64,000 bases of DNA from positions 10,669,375 to 10,733,374 of the forward strand of contig CAIIXF020000005.1 of the NCBI GenBank assembly GCA_903813345.2, in the 5' to 3' direction. Under the pieces are notes generated by a model. That model had not been told where the DNA came from. It saw only the letters and a program-made list of their open reading frames with translations, and ran no database searches. A program made the translations under genes and the position numbers. The stretch comes from Owenia fusiformis (Eukaryota > Annelida > Polychaeta > Sabellida > Oweniidae). Of this stretch, positions 26,901 to 41,900 are shown in pieces (positions within the stretch are counted from its first letter, which is position 1; each line of letters opens with the position of its first letter).

Positions 26901-29900
26901 CTCAATTATTTTCTTCATGTACCAATCGGAATCTTGAAGTTTCATCTTAGCAAGGTTTAATCTGAGATATTTCTCCAGTTGTGCGTAGTCAGGTCTTGGT
27001 TCCGTTACCCCCGGGAACAGATCTGACAGAATACCCTCAAACAGGGGGATATCATGTGACAAGAACTGGAAAAGAATTATTTTGTATTTGTATTATTGAA
27101 CTGAATATGCATTTCATTGATTAAAATAGTAATAAAAGTTAAATGAAATAGGTAAACGTATCACCAAATATTTCCCTCGTAAAGAAAATTGTATTTGAGA
27201 TTAAAACATTTGAACATTTCAAAATGTTATTACAAGCCATTGACCAGTCAATGTATTTATTTCTCTTGGTAATATATGGAATAAGTAGCATTTATTTCAT
27301 TGGTACCTTAGGCAGATTGACATCTATGATAGATTTGAGCAGTAGTTGATCCTCATCATTTTCTGGATACTTAAGTTTTAGGTTTCCAGCAGCAGTGAGC
27401 ACAGATTTGACAGCACGCATACCATAATCATAATGGTGCTGGGACGACAGCTGAAATGCAGATGTGAATGGGACTTAAACACAGATGTGAAAAGGACTTA
27501 ACACAGATGTGAATGGGACTTAAACACAAATGTGAATGAGACTTATGGCCTAGTCACATAGCCCGGCCGATGTCCGGCATCGGTAGAGCTCGGTGGATTT
27601 TTTTGGTGCCACCGAGCTCTCCTCATCGGAAGCAGAGCTCGGTGACGTGAACGGACTCCGTCCGGACATCTTCAGGCGACCGACCGAACACCGGCCGGTG
27701 ACCGTACGGAGTCTGTCTCAAAATGGTAGTTTTTTTCTGCCGATGTGGCAGCAACTACCAGCCGGAGGTCGGCCGGACATCGGAAGGAATACGGCCGGTA
27801 CCCGAGCAGGTAACAGGACACCGTGCGATCGCCGTCCGGGTTGTTAACGGGCTTTGAACAGTGACCGGCCGATGCTCTGTCCCACATCGGCCGGAGCTCG
27901 GCCGCTGTCCGTTAAAAAACCTCGTCCTCTGGTTGTCTCAGATGCACGGGACACCGGCCGATACTCGGCCGTGCACCGGCCGACGTGTTTTCCGATGTGG
28001 TTACGATGGGGCTGCAATGACATGATGAGGGAGCTCGGTGAGAGCCCGGTGAAATTTAACTCCGAAGTTAAAATTTCACCGAGCTACCACCGATGCGGTT
28101 TTAAGCAACAAACGCCATGGATGTCCGGCCGGTGTCCGGCTGGTGTTCGGCCGAGTTCGGTGAAAATTGCATCGCTGGCTCATCGTAACCTCATCGGCCG
28201 GGCTATGTGACTAGGCCATTAAATACAAATGTGAATGGGACTTAAACACAGATGTGAATGGGACTTAAACACAAATGTGAATGGGACTTAAACACAGATG
28301 TGAATGGGACTTAAACACAGATGTGAATGGGACTTAAACACAGATGTGAATGGGACTTAAACACAGATGTGAATGGGACTTAACACAAATGTAAATGGCA
28401 TTTAAACACAGATGTGAAAGGGACCTAAACACAGATGTGAATGAGACCATGGGCTTTCAATTAGGACTTAGTTTGTGTTTCATAACCAGTTACATGCTCA
28501 GTGTTTACTAAGTTTAATTATCTGTGGAAAATGAAAATTCCGTAAAACTTCACTGACAATACTTGCTTACTATAGTATTTTCCTTTGTTTTAATGATGGT
28601 TAGTCTATAAGGTATAAAATTAAAACTTTCAAAATTTCAAAAGTTCATATTCAGCCAAATCGTGATATAAACTAGTGTCCAAATTAACTAGTTTTACATC
28701 ATGAGGTCATCTACCAGTCACTTACCAGTTCTGAGCATAGTCTATAGGTAGCGACAATCTTGTTGGAGAGAGCTTTTGCACTGACAAAGCCCATGGAGTA
28801 GAGAGATATAGCTGCAATCAGAGCATAGTCTGGCACCATCATGGCAACAGTACGGAACAACACCTGGAATAATATGGAATTCATTCTAATTTGCCAGACC
28901 CTATTTTATTCATCACTTATAACAGCTAGCTTTATAGAGTAAAACAATGAGAAAAGGGTATGGCTTGCCCTTATGTATTTGATTTTACTTAGCCATGACT
29001 TGATATGATTTTCATATTTTATGAAACTATATGGCATTTAATTACTCATTGTTTTGGTATTTTAATGGTATTCGCTGACAAAAACTTGCACAGTAATAGG
29101 ATTATACTGTACATTATCCTACACTTAGTGTGCTAAATGTATAATAACATTAAAAAATAAATTTGATATCTATTGGCAAAATGAATAACCGGAGGATATC
29201 GCCACGATATAAAACCAAAATGCGGAGGATATCGTAACAATATGCATCGGAAACCCCAATATGCGGAGGATATTGTGACGATATTCTCCGCTTGTTGAGT
29301 TCCCACTAAATTGACTCTATTTGGCATGAAATTCATTTTGCAATGATATTATATATTTAGTACACTCCTTGTAAGTGTAGGATAATAAGGACATCCTATG
29401 GTTTTTTCAGAATATCATTTTAATCTACTCGGTGATATTGATATATGCACTTGTTCGCTTTGCTCTCTCGTGCAGATATCAATATCACCTCGTAGATAAA
29501 AATGATATTTCTCAAAATCATAGGATATCCTATAAATAACAAGCTATAGCGCAGGAAATAAAATATTTGATTTGATTGCTCGCAAGAGTGTAAATATTGT
29601 AAAAATTAGTTATTTCTAGTACATTGTCCTACATGTAGTTCGCATATACAGGGTATCCATAAAGTATCTTTACACTTTACACAGATTTTGTTAGTTGTAA
29701 TTGTAGAGAATTTATGGACACGCTGTATATCACCCAAAGAATACTTACTTTCAAGTTGTCAGGAAGTTCGGCACGACCAGCGTAGCCGGGGTTCATAGTG
29801 ATAAATATTGTACAAGAGGGGTCCAAGGATAACGTTGTCCCCTCAAACACAAATGTCTCTAACTGTTCAGCTACAGCTCTTTGTATTGTCTGGATCTGCT

Positions 29901-32900
29901 GAGCAACCACTGACAACACCTGGAATTGAAACATTTGAATATTTACATCTCATCTGTTAATTCGCTTATGTTATCAAACTTCCATAACAGTGTCCTGTAT
30001 TGACACTTTGGTGGGCACCTGGAAAATTAGAATTTGATGAAAACAATCCATTCCCGATATATCTACATGAACATATTTAATTGAACATGATTAACCCATA
30101 CCTCAAGCTCTATCCTGTTGAACTCATCAAAGCAAGCCCAAGCCCCGGCTTGTGCCAAGCCTTTGAAGAATTTGCCCATAGCTTTGTAGTCAAGACCATC
30201 AGAGCAATTAAACACAACACACTGTTTAGCTACAGCCTTGGCAAGATCTTTCGATGTCTCCGTTTTGCCAGTTCCCGCAGGTCCCTCAGGAGCACCCCCA
30301 AGGTTAAGCAACAATGCCCCCATAAGTGTCCTTAAAAATGAAAAACGGGCAACTAAAATGGGGCATTTATATCATTTTAAAGTACAGTTCTTGTTACACA
30401 CACAGCAATACATAGACCATAAAATAAAACTTACAAAGCATAAAATCATTTCTAACAATTTAGATTTTTTTAAAAACAGCTCAAAATAGCACATCATGGA
30501 TTGAATCATTCTTGTGTCTCTCTCACAACGCTATTCTATGACTGTTTTTAGGAAACTTTGTTTTCAAAGGTCCAACATGAAAAGTACATTTGAGGAGATA
30601 ACCAGAATAACTTATGCAATGTTGGACATGATGAACCCTTTATATAATGGAAATACAGAAAGAATAGTTTTTGGGATGTATATAATATACATTACCATCA
30701 TATTAATCACAAATTATTTATATTTACCTATAACATCTGTCAGTTAAAGGAGTGATAACGAGACGTCCTGAATTGCCGAGATATTCATAGCCATATGGTA
30801 CTGTTGTTGTGATCATTTTCACCATGACGGCATTCTTTTCCCAGTAGTAACGCAGCTGGCTTACCCAATTAAAGTCATTGTGTGACTTTATGTCAATGTC
30901 AGCTAAATGTTGTATGACATCACGAGCTAGAGGAAATAACAATATGAGGTATATAATACAATTAGATTTATTTGCTTCTTGTTCTCAGCAAAATAAATGA
31001 TTACTGATAATAACATGCATTGAATTTGATTAAAATAAGCCATCTAAATCACATTGATAGCAAGAGAGTGAGAATACCTACATTGTCATTCTATATTTTC
31101 ACCTGAGTGCAAGACAATAGATAAGATGCCAATATAAATAATCAATGATTTTCATGACTAAAAACTGAACTGAAATATTATTTATTTTATTGAACTCATA
31201 GTTCTATAAACTGAAAATATTAGCATTCTCAAATCATTTCTCTAAAGTTTATATTAACTTACCATGCACATCAATGACAATGAGAGCACCAAGTGTAATC
31301 CTAGCCATCTTGGTGATCTTTCCCCTAACCAAGGCTACTATCTCATCTATCTGTTTACTGCTCTTGCTCAAGTACATCTTCAGACCACCTGGAGTCTTGA
31401 TAGCCTAAAAGATAGAGAAATCATGAACTACTGGGTACTTTACAAATATAGGGTCATATCAAAATACTTCAACATGCATGTTGCAGTTGTCAAGGTACAT
31501 TCTCGGTTCATTTGAGTCTTGGTGGCCTACAATACATGTGAAACCATGCAGTATTTTCACCAATGGTCCATCATTTTTAAAAATTAATTAAAGTTACCCA
31601 AAGTCCTAAAAATGAGGTAAATTATACAAGATATCTCATGCCGTCCTACCAAGGTATTAACAAGGTATCTTAGGTACCAAGACCAACAATTTTCTATCAC
31701 ACATTCTGAAACTTTTTAGCTGTTTTTGCATATTTCGTTTGAATTAGAATTTTGTCATACTATATACAAACAAAAGATAGGTATTGACATGCCAATGAGT
31801 AATTTGGATGCTAAACAATTAAAGAGACAACTTACCAATTCCACATCAGTCGTCCAATGTATGGTACTAGCAGCTAGAACAACCTGACCAGGCCAACTGA
31901 TCACCCATTCTTTTCTGGGTGTCGTAACATAGGCATCTACAGCCTTCTTGGTAAACAATTAAAGAGACAACTTACCAATTCTACATCAGTTGTCCAATGT
32001 ATGGTACTAGCAGCTAGGACAACCTGACCAGGCCAACTGATCACCCATTCTTTTCTGGGTGTCGTAACATAGGCATCTACGGCTTTCTTGGTAACCTCTC
32101 TTAGTGATAGCTTCATAGTCTCTTCAACCTAAAATGTTTAGTAATTTCAATTTATAGACGAAAGAATTACAATGACTCCACAATTTTCACCAGGCTAGTA
32201 TTAGAGAAATGAGGTGCTGTATTCTGTTGAAAATTTGAATTTCATGCCACCCTATTAAAATGTTTACACCCTGTCATACTATATATGCAATATTGGGATA
32301 TTAGTACTTTGAACACTATTGAGAAAAATTCACATGGAGGTCATTGAGCAAAAAATAACTATTAAAGACAAATATCTGATTGGTCTAAATATTAAAAAGG
32401 GAGTTATAAGAGTAACCAGAATTCCGTTTTCATGGCATTATACATAACACAACTAATACAATGCAAAATTCCCAGAATGCATACCTGTAGCAGCCACTTC
32501 TCCACCAATCCTTGGGCATCATCAGGAACGATTTTCACTGGGAAATCTACCACCTCCTTTTCTGCTGACACCATGGCTGTTATTATAGTGTCCTCCGTAA
32601 AGTTCAACTTTGCAATACCTTCGAAACACTTTTTGAGATGAGGCTGGACTCTTAATGGATCTTTCGTCTCTGACAGTATCTCCAAGAGTTCGTCATTGGA
32701 CAAGAAGAAAAATCTTGGGAAAAATAAGCGTTTTTTCTCCAAGTAATCGTTGAGTCCTTTTTGGATGTCTTCCAACATTGACTGAAATTAAGAAATATTA
32801 TATACTTACAGGGGCTTCCAAAGAATTTCTCACAACAGGCTAAATAAATGAAAACAACAGGTAAAATTAATGGAAATCATAAATTTAAGATGGAAAAGTT

Positions 32901-35900
32901 GACTCCCTAAAAACAACAGGCGATTTTGTGAAAACAACTGGTGAAAAATTGCCTGATGCTGCTATTGAAATCCCTGGACTTGTAATAGTAAAGGTAAAAG
33001 TGGTCACAAAAAGTAACCCTCTTTTGGAGTTTTCTTTATTATGGTGGCAAATATTCTATTTCTAAAGATGCAACTTAACTTGGTTGTTTACCTCAGAATG
33101 CTGTAGTTTCTCTAACATCTCATCCTGAGAGACAACAACCAAAGCCTGTGTGTCTTCTACAGATTTGGACATTATTGTCTTCCTGGAAAGTAAAAGTAAA
33201 CTCAACATTAAAAGTTAATAGATTATTAAAAGTAGATAGAGTTCAGATGCCACTATTTACCACTTTCAGATTTAACAGATCCCCTCTTATCTATTGAGTG
33301 GTGTCTCTAGAGTATACAGATGGGGTGAAAGCAATGTGGGGTAAAGGCATTATCCAATTCTATCAATTTTCCTGCAATGGTTAATGCTAGATACACATAA
33401 CGTTTTTATGGTAGAATTTGTAGCATTCTGTACTTATATAAAGAATTTTAAGCAACAAGGGAAAGCAGGACTAACCAGTGTTCATCTACTTCTTCAAACA
33501 TTTTCCCCTCCACTGGTATTTGTCTTCTGATGTCTTCTGAGCCAAAGATGGGTTCCAGATAGAGCCATGCAGCCTGTACCTTCAGCCAGGAGTCAAGGAT
33601 AGCTTTCATACGGTGCTGGAATTATATATAGGGTATATTATAAGAGAAATACACAAAGATGTTTTTTTATATAGAGCTGTCTAGTTTACACCTTTTACCA
33701 TTTGATTTAATTTTCATGTAAATGAAAAACCTTTAAAAACATACCAACTGATTATCCCATATCGTAACATCTTTTTCAAATGGGCCAATGAATGGTGAGC
33801 CTTTCATTGTGGTTGTCTTGACAACATGATCATCCATCAACACTTGAACATCATCAAATGCCGACAGAATGCTGATTCCTGTTTCCTTATATGGAACAAA
33901 CGTAAAATGCATGGCTCCCCAATCTTTCTGCATTTTCTCTAAAGCCTAGAAATACACAGATTTATAAATATAGTAAAAGATGTTGAGTGGAACGTTATGA
34001 GAAGAATAACATGACAAGGTAGCACACTTTTGGACAAAATCAATTTTAGAATCCACGTAGTGTCAGTAGATAACATACAACATTACAGTAAAACCTGTCT
34101 TAGTGAACACCTCTCTCTAGTGAACACCTGTCTCTAGTGGACATCTTTCTTCCCCACATACTCTTACTTCTGTATAAACTACTCTCTCTGTAGTGAACAC
34201 CATCACTGAATGTCTTTTTCTCAGCAAAAAATGTTCAATATACACAGGTTTTACTGTAATTCATTATTACAAGTAATATGGGGTTATTAAAAATTCCTAA
34301 ATTGAAAAATACCTTTTCAAGAGCATACTCCTTGCTTGCTTGTGAGCTGATGTCTGTGAGAGAGTCTAGGTATTTCTCCAATCCCATCTGCAGCATCTCT
34401 ATCAGAGGAGTGTCTTCCTTAGGAGTCAAGTTAAAGCCAACCTAGTAATGAAACAATGGATTTGCAATTATAGGTTTTAGACATATGGGTAAACAAGATG
34501 ATTATACTGATATCTTTTTATGATCATTCTGTTACCTGAAGCTTATGAAAACAATTGGTTATTATGAATCAATGGGAACTGTCTTATGATATTTAACAGA
34601 CTTATATTTACTTTGTAACCACACATAACTGGACCAATCAAAAATCAAATGCAGCCATGCAAAAAATGTCTGTACGTAAAACATGCCTGTACAACATGGA
34701 CAATGTGGTTCAAATACTTTGCCATCACCATACATATCTATATTTTGAAACATCCTTCACAAACAAGTAACAAAAATTAAAAATGAAATTACAAAACACA
34801 TACCCGTTCACTCATCATATCCCAATGGCGCTGCTTGATTCCAGGATTACACAATGCATTGATGAGTGGCATGTTGATCTTAAACTTCTCAAGTTTAGAT
34901 TTGATGGTAGTTGAGGCCCTCATGGGCCCCTTGGCATCAGGATGAGCAAAGATCTTTGTGAGCTTGTATGCAGTCCTCCATAATGTTTGCACCTGAAAAA
35001 AGAGTCATTAACGTATACATAAATATATTGGACAAGACTTGCAAATTTGCATTAGATGTCACTCAAAATTGAAAGATCTGATTAGGTTCAGAGGCAGTCT
35101 CACAAGTTGCCTGGATATGACCGAGCAAAAGCTGGAATTCATGTGCTTTTTCTCCAAGAATCTCATTTTTTTGAAATATTGTCGATGTATATGTACATTA
35201 CAGGTATATATTATTATATGACAATGCCCTGCATCCAACACTTGCACAATCTGCCTTCACTATATCCAGGATCTTTTCTCTATCCTCGATGATATTAGCA
35301 ATTGATACATAAGTGCTATGAAATGCGACTTTACATAGAAGATATATCCCATATTTGCTAGTGTGTTTTATGCATATAAACTAGGCAAAATTCACTTTTG
35401 TCATCTAAAATTCTGAAATGAGTAGGCGAGTATGAACATCAATTGAGATTACAAACAGGACTTTGAAGTTTTTATGTCCTTGATCCCAGAGAGCAAAGTA
35501 GATACAGAAAATATCCATCCCTGATCTCCAAATACAATATCTTCACCTCTTCCTCTACTTCTTCTGCATTGACATTCAACAGTGGTCCATTCATCCATTT
35601 CTCATAATACAGATGGAACTTGGTAGCTGCCTTCCATAGTTTGTCATAGGGCTCTTTCTTGATCAACATCTCCTGTATTTGCATATATGGGGTCTGGTTG
35701 CCTGTATTAAGTAAGGCTTCTTCTTTGTTTATGAGGATTTTCTGGAAAAGTATTGAATATTTGAGAACAATGACCAAAGGGAACATTAGGCGGTCCTCAA
35801 TAGGCACATAATGACCAACAGAACACCTAAAAACTTAAATTTCTCTGCATATGGCTCTGTGTTTTAAGGGCATATAAAAGATAGAGGGAAGACACAGTGA

Positions 35901-38900
35901 CAACCCATCTTGAAAAGTTGATTTTGTTGTTGGTCATTTTTGTATGTTCACTAGTCCCTTTCAGATAAGAACTGAACTTATCTTGTTGGCTTATCTTTTA
36001 TAGGTTAACAAAGATCTACTTTAGGTAATTTTACAAATAATCTGTAATGGGAATGATTATTTCATAATTTACATAACCTTTCATCAATGATATCGAAATA
36101 AAGAGCACAGAATTTTCTCTAATATAATAATATAATTTTATAATGCTAAGTACTGCTGAAATCTTCAAACAAACCTCTTTATTGAACTCATCCAATTTGT
36201 TTCCAATATTTTCTAAGTCCAACACATATTGCTCAGCTTCAGACATGCGATCTTTAGTAGAGAAAGATTTGATCTGGGCAGCTATATGGTCAAGTTTCAC
36301 TTGGAATTTGTTCTGCCAGGCATTGAGTCGATTCAGAGCAATATCATGCTCCTTAGCAAGTTTGCTCTCACTGTAAAATGATGTAAAATCCATGTATTAT
36401 ATTTTATTTGAAATACTGCATTATTTATAAAGAGAAAAATATGACTTCTGAGGGTAATCTTTAATAAAAAATTAGTACCGTGGGTACTGGGCTCACATGG
36501 TGTTGCTCAAAAGTGAAAATAAAAAAGACGGGTATAATTTTTTGCAGATTTTTTGTGATAAAATAATTTTATACAACTACTCTTTACAAAGACATGGCTT
36601 TTTACAATGCAGGACACCTGAACTTATTTGTAAAGCTAGGAAATGGGCCAAAAGTGAATTTCCCGAGACAAAAAAGGTGGCCATTTTGAAATTAGGCGAG
36701 ATTTTGAAGCAGGAGTCACAGTTTTTTTTCTTTATTGATGTTGAACAAAATTATTTTAAATCGGGAATCCTATCTACAGAGGATTTAAAAAGTGTTGACA
36801 GAGGTTTAAAGCTTGCCACTTTTTTGGACTGACTGAGAGACAGATGGACGAATCAATGTTAACTAAAATGGCTGAAAATAAAAAAACTGATATAATATTT
36901 TGCCGATTTTTTGTAACAAAATTATTTCATACAACTACTCTTTACAGTGACATGGCTTTTTACAATGCAGGACAGCTGAAATTATTTGTAAAGCTAGGAA
37001 ATGGGCCAAAAGTGAATTTCGCGAGACAAAAATGGTGACCATTTTGAAAATAGGCGAGCTTTTGAACCAAGAGTCATAGGAGAGTTTTTTGTATTGATGT
37101 TGAACAAAATTAACTTAAAACAGGAATCCTATCGACAGAGGGTTTAAGGCAAATGGTCCAAAAGTGGATTTTGCGAGACAGATGGACAAATCAATGTTAA
37201 CTAAAATGGCTGAGAATAAAAAAAATGGATATGATTTTTTGCTGATTTTTCGTAACAAAATTATTTCATATATTTTGAGCCAGGAGTCATAGGGGAGTTT
37301 TCTGTATTGATGTTGAACAGAAATAACTTAAAACAGAAATCCTATCGACAGAGGTTTTTAAACGTGCCACTGTTGTTGACGGAAAAGTGGATTTCACAAG
37401 TCAGATGGACAAATCAATGTTAACTAAAATGGCTGAAAATAAAAAAAAGATATAATTTTTAGCTGATTTTTTTAACAAAATTATTTCATATATCTACTCT
37501 TTACATTGACACAGATTTTTACAATGTAGGACACCTGAAATTATTTGTAAAGCTAGGAAATGGGTCAAAAGTGAATTTCGCGAGACAAAAATGGCGGCCA
37601 TTTTGAAAATAGGCGAGCTTTTGAACCAGGAGTCATAGGGGAGTTTTCTGTATTGATGTTGAACAGAAATAACTTAAAACAGGAATCCTATCGACAGAGG
37701 TTTTAAAACGTGCCACTATTGTTGACGGACAGACAGACAGACAGACGGACGGACGGATGGACAGACAGACGGACAAGTGAGCGATTGCAAAAGCTCACCA
37801 TGTGAGCTAAAAATAACAAGTGGATGATTATGTCTGATTATCCACAAATGAATGAGGTAAAATAGTGGGGAAAACAACATCAACACGTGGAAAAATAAAA
37901 ATCATGGGGCAATATACTCACGTGCTCTTGATTATTGGTATGATCCTATCAGGCCAAGAAAATGTATTGTCATTAAGCAGTACGTCATCTTTTGGCAGGT
38001 AAGCATAGTCCATCAAAAACATTAAATTCTCTCCAGCTATCAGCAGTTTTTCCTGGAAATACATATTAAAAAATCATGCACTATTTCTATGACGAATGTT
38101 GTTGTCAACAAGCAACAGCACGAATAGGATGAGACCATCGAGTTATTCAGTTATTAATAATATTTTTGACTTTGTATAAAAAACCTCCTACCTCATACCC
38201 ACCTACCCACCTACGTGGGACATGATACAGTCATTGAAGGGTTCAATTTTAAAGATTTTTAAATCTCAAAATAGCTCTAATTATTAACATTTCTACAATT
38301 CCGGCTTTATTTTAGGACTAGACGGATGACAGATCCATAAATAAAGGCACATGGGTGCATTGTAATGTGTAATGACCCGAGGGCGCCCCAGGAGAATAAC
38401 TAAATAACGACCGCGAGCATAAGTCCAACAAGCCAGATAAAAAAATTGAAAGAAAGTGTGCTAAATTCGATGCCCCGAGTGGGAATCGAAACCAGCTGGT
38501 CTTTCAAATGCATCTATAATTCATCATAAACTAAGATTTAATAAACGAAGATCTTTAAAACTGAACCCTTCAAAGACTGTATCATGTCCAACGTACGTAG
38601 ATGGGTATGAGGTAGGAGGTTTTTTATACACGATTAGTCATCCTCCACTACTTTTTCAGTTATAGCAAAAATCATAAAATAATGCACATAAAAATGGCCA
38701 TTAGTTTACAAAATGGCCACTCACTAGCCAAATTGAAAGCTCACTATATCCATTAGAAAGTGTAATATGCTTCTTAGTAGGCACATGTAAAATTTCATCA
38801 AAATTGCTGACCATAACTCACTCAGTGTTTCTAATGACACTACATGACAATTTGAACACCATCAGTGCAACATTAACAAGAAAAGAGAGGACCAGTTGTG

Positions 38901-41900
38901 TTACCTTTGGGACACCATGTATTATATAGGATTTAACTTTCTACATAACACAACAGTCTGATATATACATGTATTACATTGTACCACATATTATGTTGCA
39001 ACCAGAGCCAACAGATTGGATTTTGATAAAGGGAAGGTCAATATTATTGTATGTTATTTGATTTTGATATTAAGAACTATTCAAAGAACACACATCATAT
39101 GCTTAACTCACCCGCAAGTCTAGAAGTTCTCCAGATCTGAGATTGTCAGTGTACGCGGTTAACTTCACAAGCTCTTCTGTAGTTTCAGCCTGGGTAGTTA
39201 ACCTCTTGACAATATTATCATACTGTGTACACATGCCTCTGTTAAACTTACGACTCGTATTGATGATGTGTGTGATCATTATATTAGCAAGCTTACGAGC
39301 TCTTTCAATCATCCAAGAGTTCAAGCCGTGGCAGTCGAGCCTGAATAAGTGCATAGGGACATACACAGGTAGAGAGCCTATCTCATCCGCAGTTTTTTTC
39401 AGTTTTTCAATCTCTTTCATGTACTCTCTCAGAGATTTGTCTTTGGTGATGAATTTTTCGTAGTATTTGTCGGTGGCATTTTTCAGTAGATATGTGTATG
39501 GTTCATATACCTCTACATATCTGAAAAAGGATTTATGAATGTTAAATTATACCTGCAAATATTAAAGATAATATTATAAATAAATAAGACTTTAGAGGAA
39601 TATGTTCTTAAGTCTAATTGAAAGCCCATGGTTTTACAATAAATATTGTGAAGAAGTCTTTTTAAAAAAGTAAAAAGAACACGCAGATATAAACTTATTT
39701 TATGTCAATAAGAAATATATATGTACATCCAGGGTAATAGACATTTACATCATTTTGGACATGACATTGGAGTCTGAAAAATAAATGATGTACTATATTA
39801 CTATCTAAACATCCAGCTGAAGAATTCTTCAGGTTGAAAAAGAAGTGAATTTTTGTATTGTATAGTTGCCTTAACAACATTAATATACATGTACATGTAC
39901 TAAAACTTACTTCTGTGGGCCAAAACTATTTGCGTCCACAACTTTTCTAATTCGAAGTTTTGAGACTCGCACAATCTCCTCTTCAACATGCACTGTACTG
40001 ATTGCATTAGTTTCGAGGTCCTCCACTGTCTGGAATAGCTGGGTCTCTACACGTGGAATATTGAAAACACTACGGACCATCACGTTTATAATCTGGTTGA
40101 AGATGTCGCAGATTCCGTCAAATGTTGGGTAGAATGTAGTTCTTTCATTCAGGTAGTCCTCATTCTGCAAATAAAATAGTCAATATAAAATAAAGATTTT
40201 AAACCCCTAATATTGAATGTACATGTATAATACATTCATTTATATGATCCCTATCTGAGATTTCTTGCAAAGCAGAGAGTATTTCTCTGTGTGTAGTACC
40301 CCCCCCCCGGGGGGGGGGAGGTTCACTGTATATAAAGTTGTTGTGGGGGTCCTAGACTGAACCCTCAGATATCAATATGTTCCCATACCAATCTCTCAAT
40401 TTCAACCTAAAACCCATACCAAATGTCCAAATATAAACCAATGCCATACCAAATGTCCAAATATAGGACCAATGCCATACCAAATATCCAAATATAAGAC
40501 CAATGCCATACCAAATGTCCAAATATAAGAAAAATGTCATACCAAATGTCCAAATATATGACCAATGCCATACCAAATATCCAGATGTAAGATCAAGGGC
40601 ATTCAAAATATCTAAAGCCCCAGGAAGAAGGCAGATCTTTGAGGAAAACAATCCAAAACAACCTCAAATTAAGGATATGTTTAAAGTCCCCGTCTAAAGT
40701 TTGAAAATATTTCTTTATCATTCATTTACTATTTGTCAGGACTTAAAAAGTGGTTTTAGAGATTTTTGAACAAAAAAAAAAATTTTGAAAAAAAAGTTGT
40801 GAGCATTTCATTTCTCAAATATTCAAATTTCCCGCCATTTTTCAAAAAAAGTTGAAATTTTTTAATCATTAAATATTTCTTAATGCATTTCAAAAAAGAT
40901 TATCTTTTTAACACCAATGCAAAGGTTGAACAAAGGACACACTATTTCAATAATAAAATGCCATATTTAATGGGCCACCTCAATGTTTTAGCATATCAAA
41001 AATATTTTGAAACATTAGTGATGTCACTAAGGTACCAAAAACTTTTTGAAAAAAATTGAAATTTTTTTTTCGATGTCAATCTTTTCTAAATACGTTAGAC
41101 TTTCATAAGAAACCAATGTTGATTGTCTAACCAGGTTAAAAGGAAGAATAAATTATGTTTCAGATATCATTGTACCATTGGTTTCTATGACAACAAAAAT
41201 TTTGAAATGCATTTTTCTCAGAACCATTTTCTTGCACTGATAAGTTCATTTCTCGCTTATTTATGAACCGATTTTCTTAATTTTTTCGGCAAAAAACATG
41301 GGAGGATGAATGCTATGCATTGGTATGAATTGTGGCTAATTAGAAGATATGAGTGACCTCTAAAAGTTGGTTTTAAATAAATTCACAAATTTTGGAACAA
41401 AAAGTCTATCAAAAACCACTTTTTGAAATTAAAAAAAAAAGTTTCACATATCACACTTTGATAACATTGGTTAAGACTACAATATAAGCCAAAGTGGTTT
41501 AAACTTTATATGAGGCCTTTAACTGCTAGACCAATATGCCATACCACATTATAGGTAATTAAGAGGTAACATATTTTTCATGACCATTCTCATTCCAGAT
41601 AGTAGAAAAATCCAACCATTGCCATACCTCAAAGTCATAATTTAGGGGGCATTCTCATACCAGATCTTATGGGATTTGGTCAAATCGTGCAGAGTGCTGG
41701 CACTTTAAAAGTTGGAGATGATTTATTAATTCATTCTCTGTTGAAAGCCCATACTTTTTTTCTGTACTTCTTATTAGTCAATACTGTCTATATAATTGAT
41801 ACACACAAATGAGAAGTATGAGATTTGCATAACACATTTACTTACCAAGAAGAAGGTCACTGGGTGGTACTTCATGGGCAGAGCTAGCCCTGAGAATATG

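Noticed and set aside
27593-28210. Frames of 70-118 codons inside the GC-rich MITE
   Set aside because: Stops are rare because the sequence is GC-rich. Frames overlap on both strands and show no domain.
35225-35292. Possible dynein exon reading [14 protein letters not shown]
   Set aside because: Not needed: the exon ending at 35547 joins in phase to 34992 and reproduces conserved linker wording (VEEE / VQTLWR).
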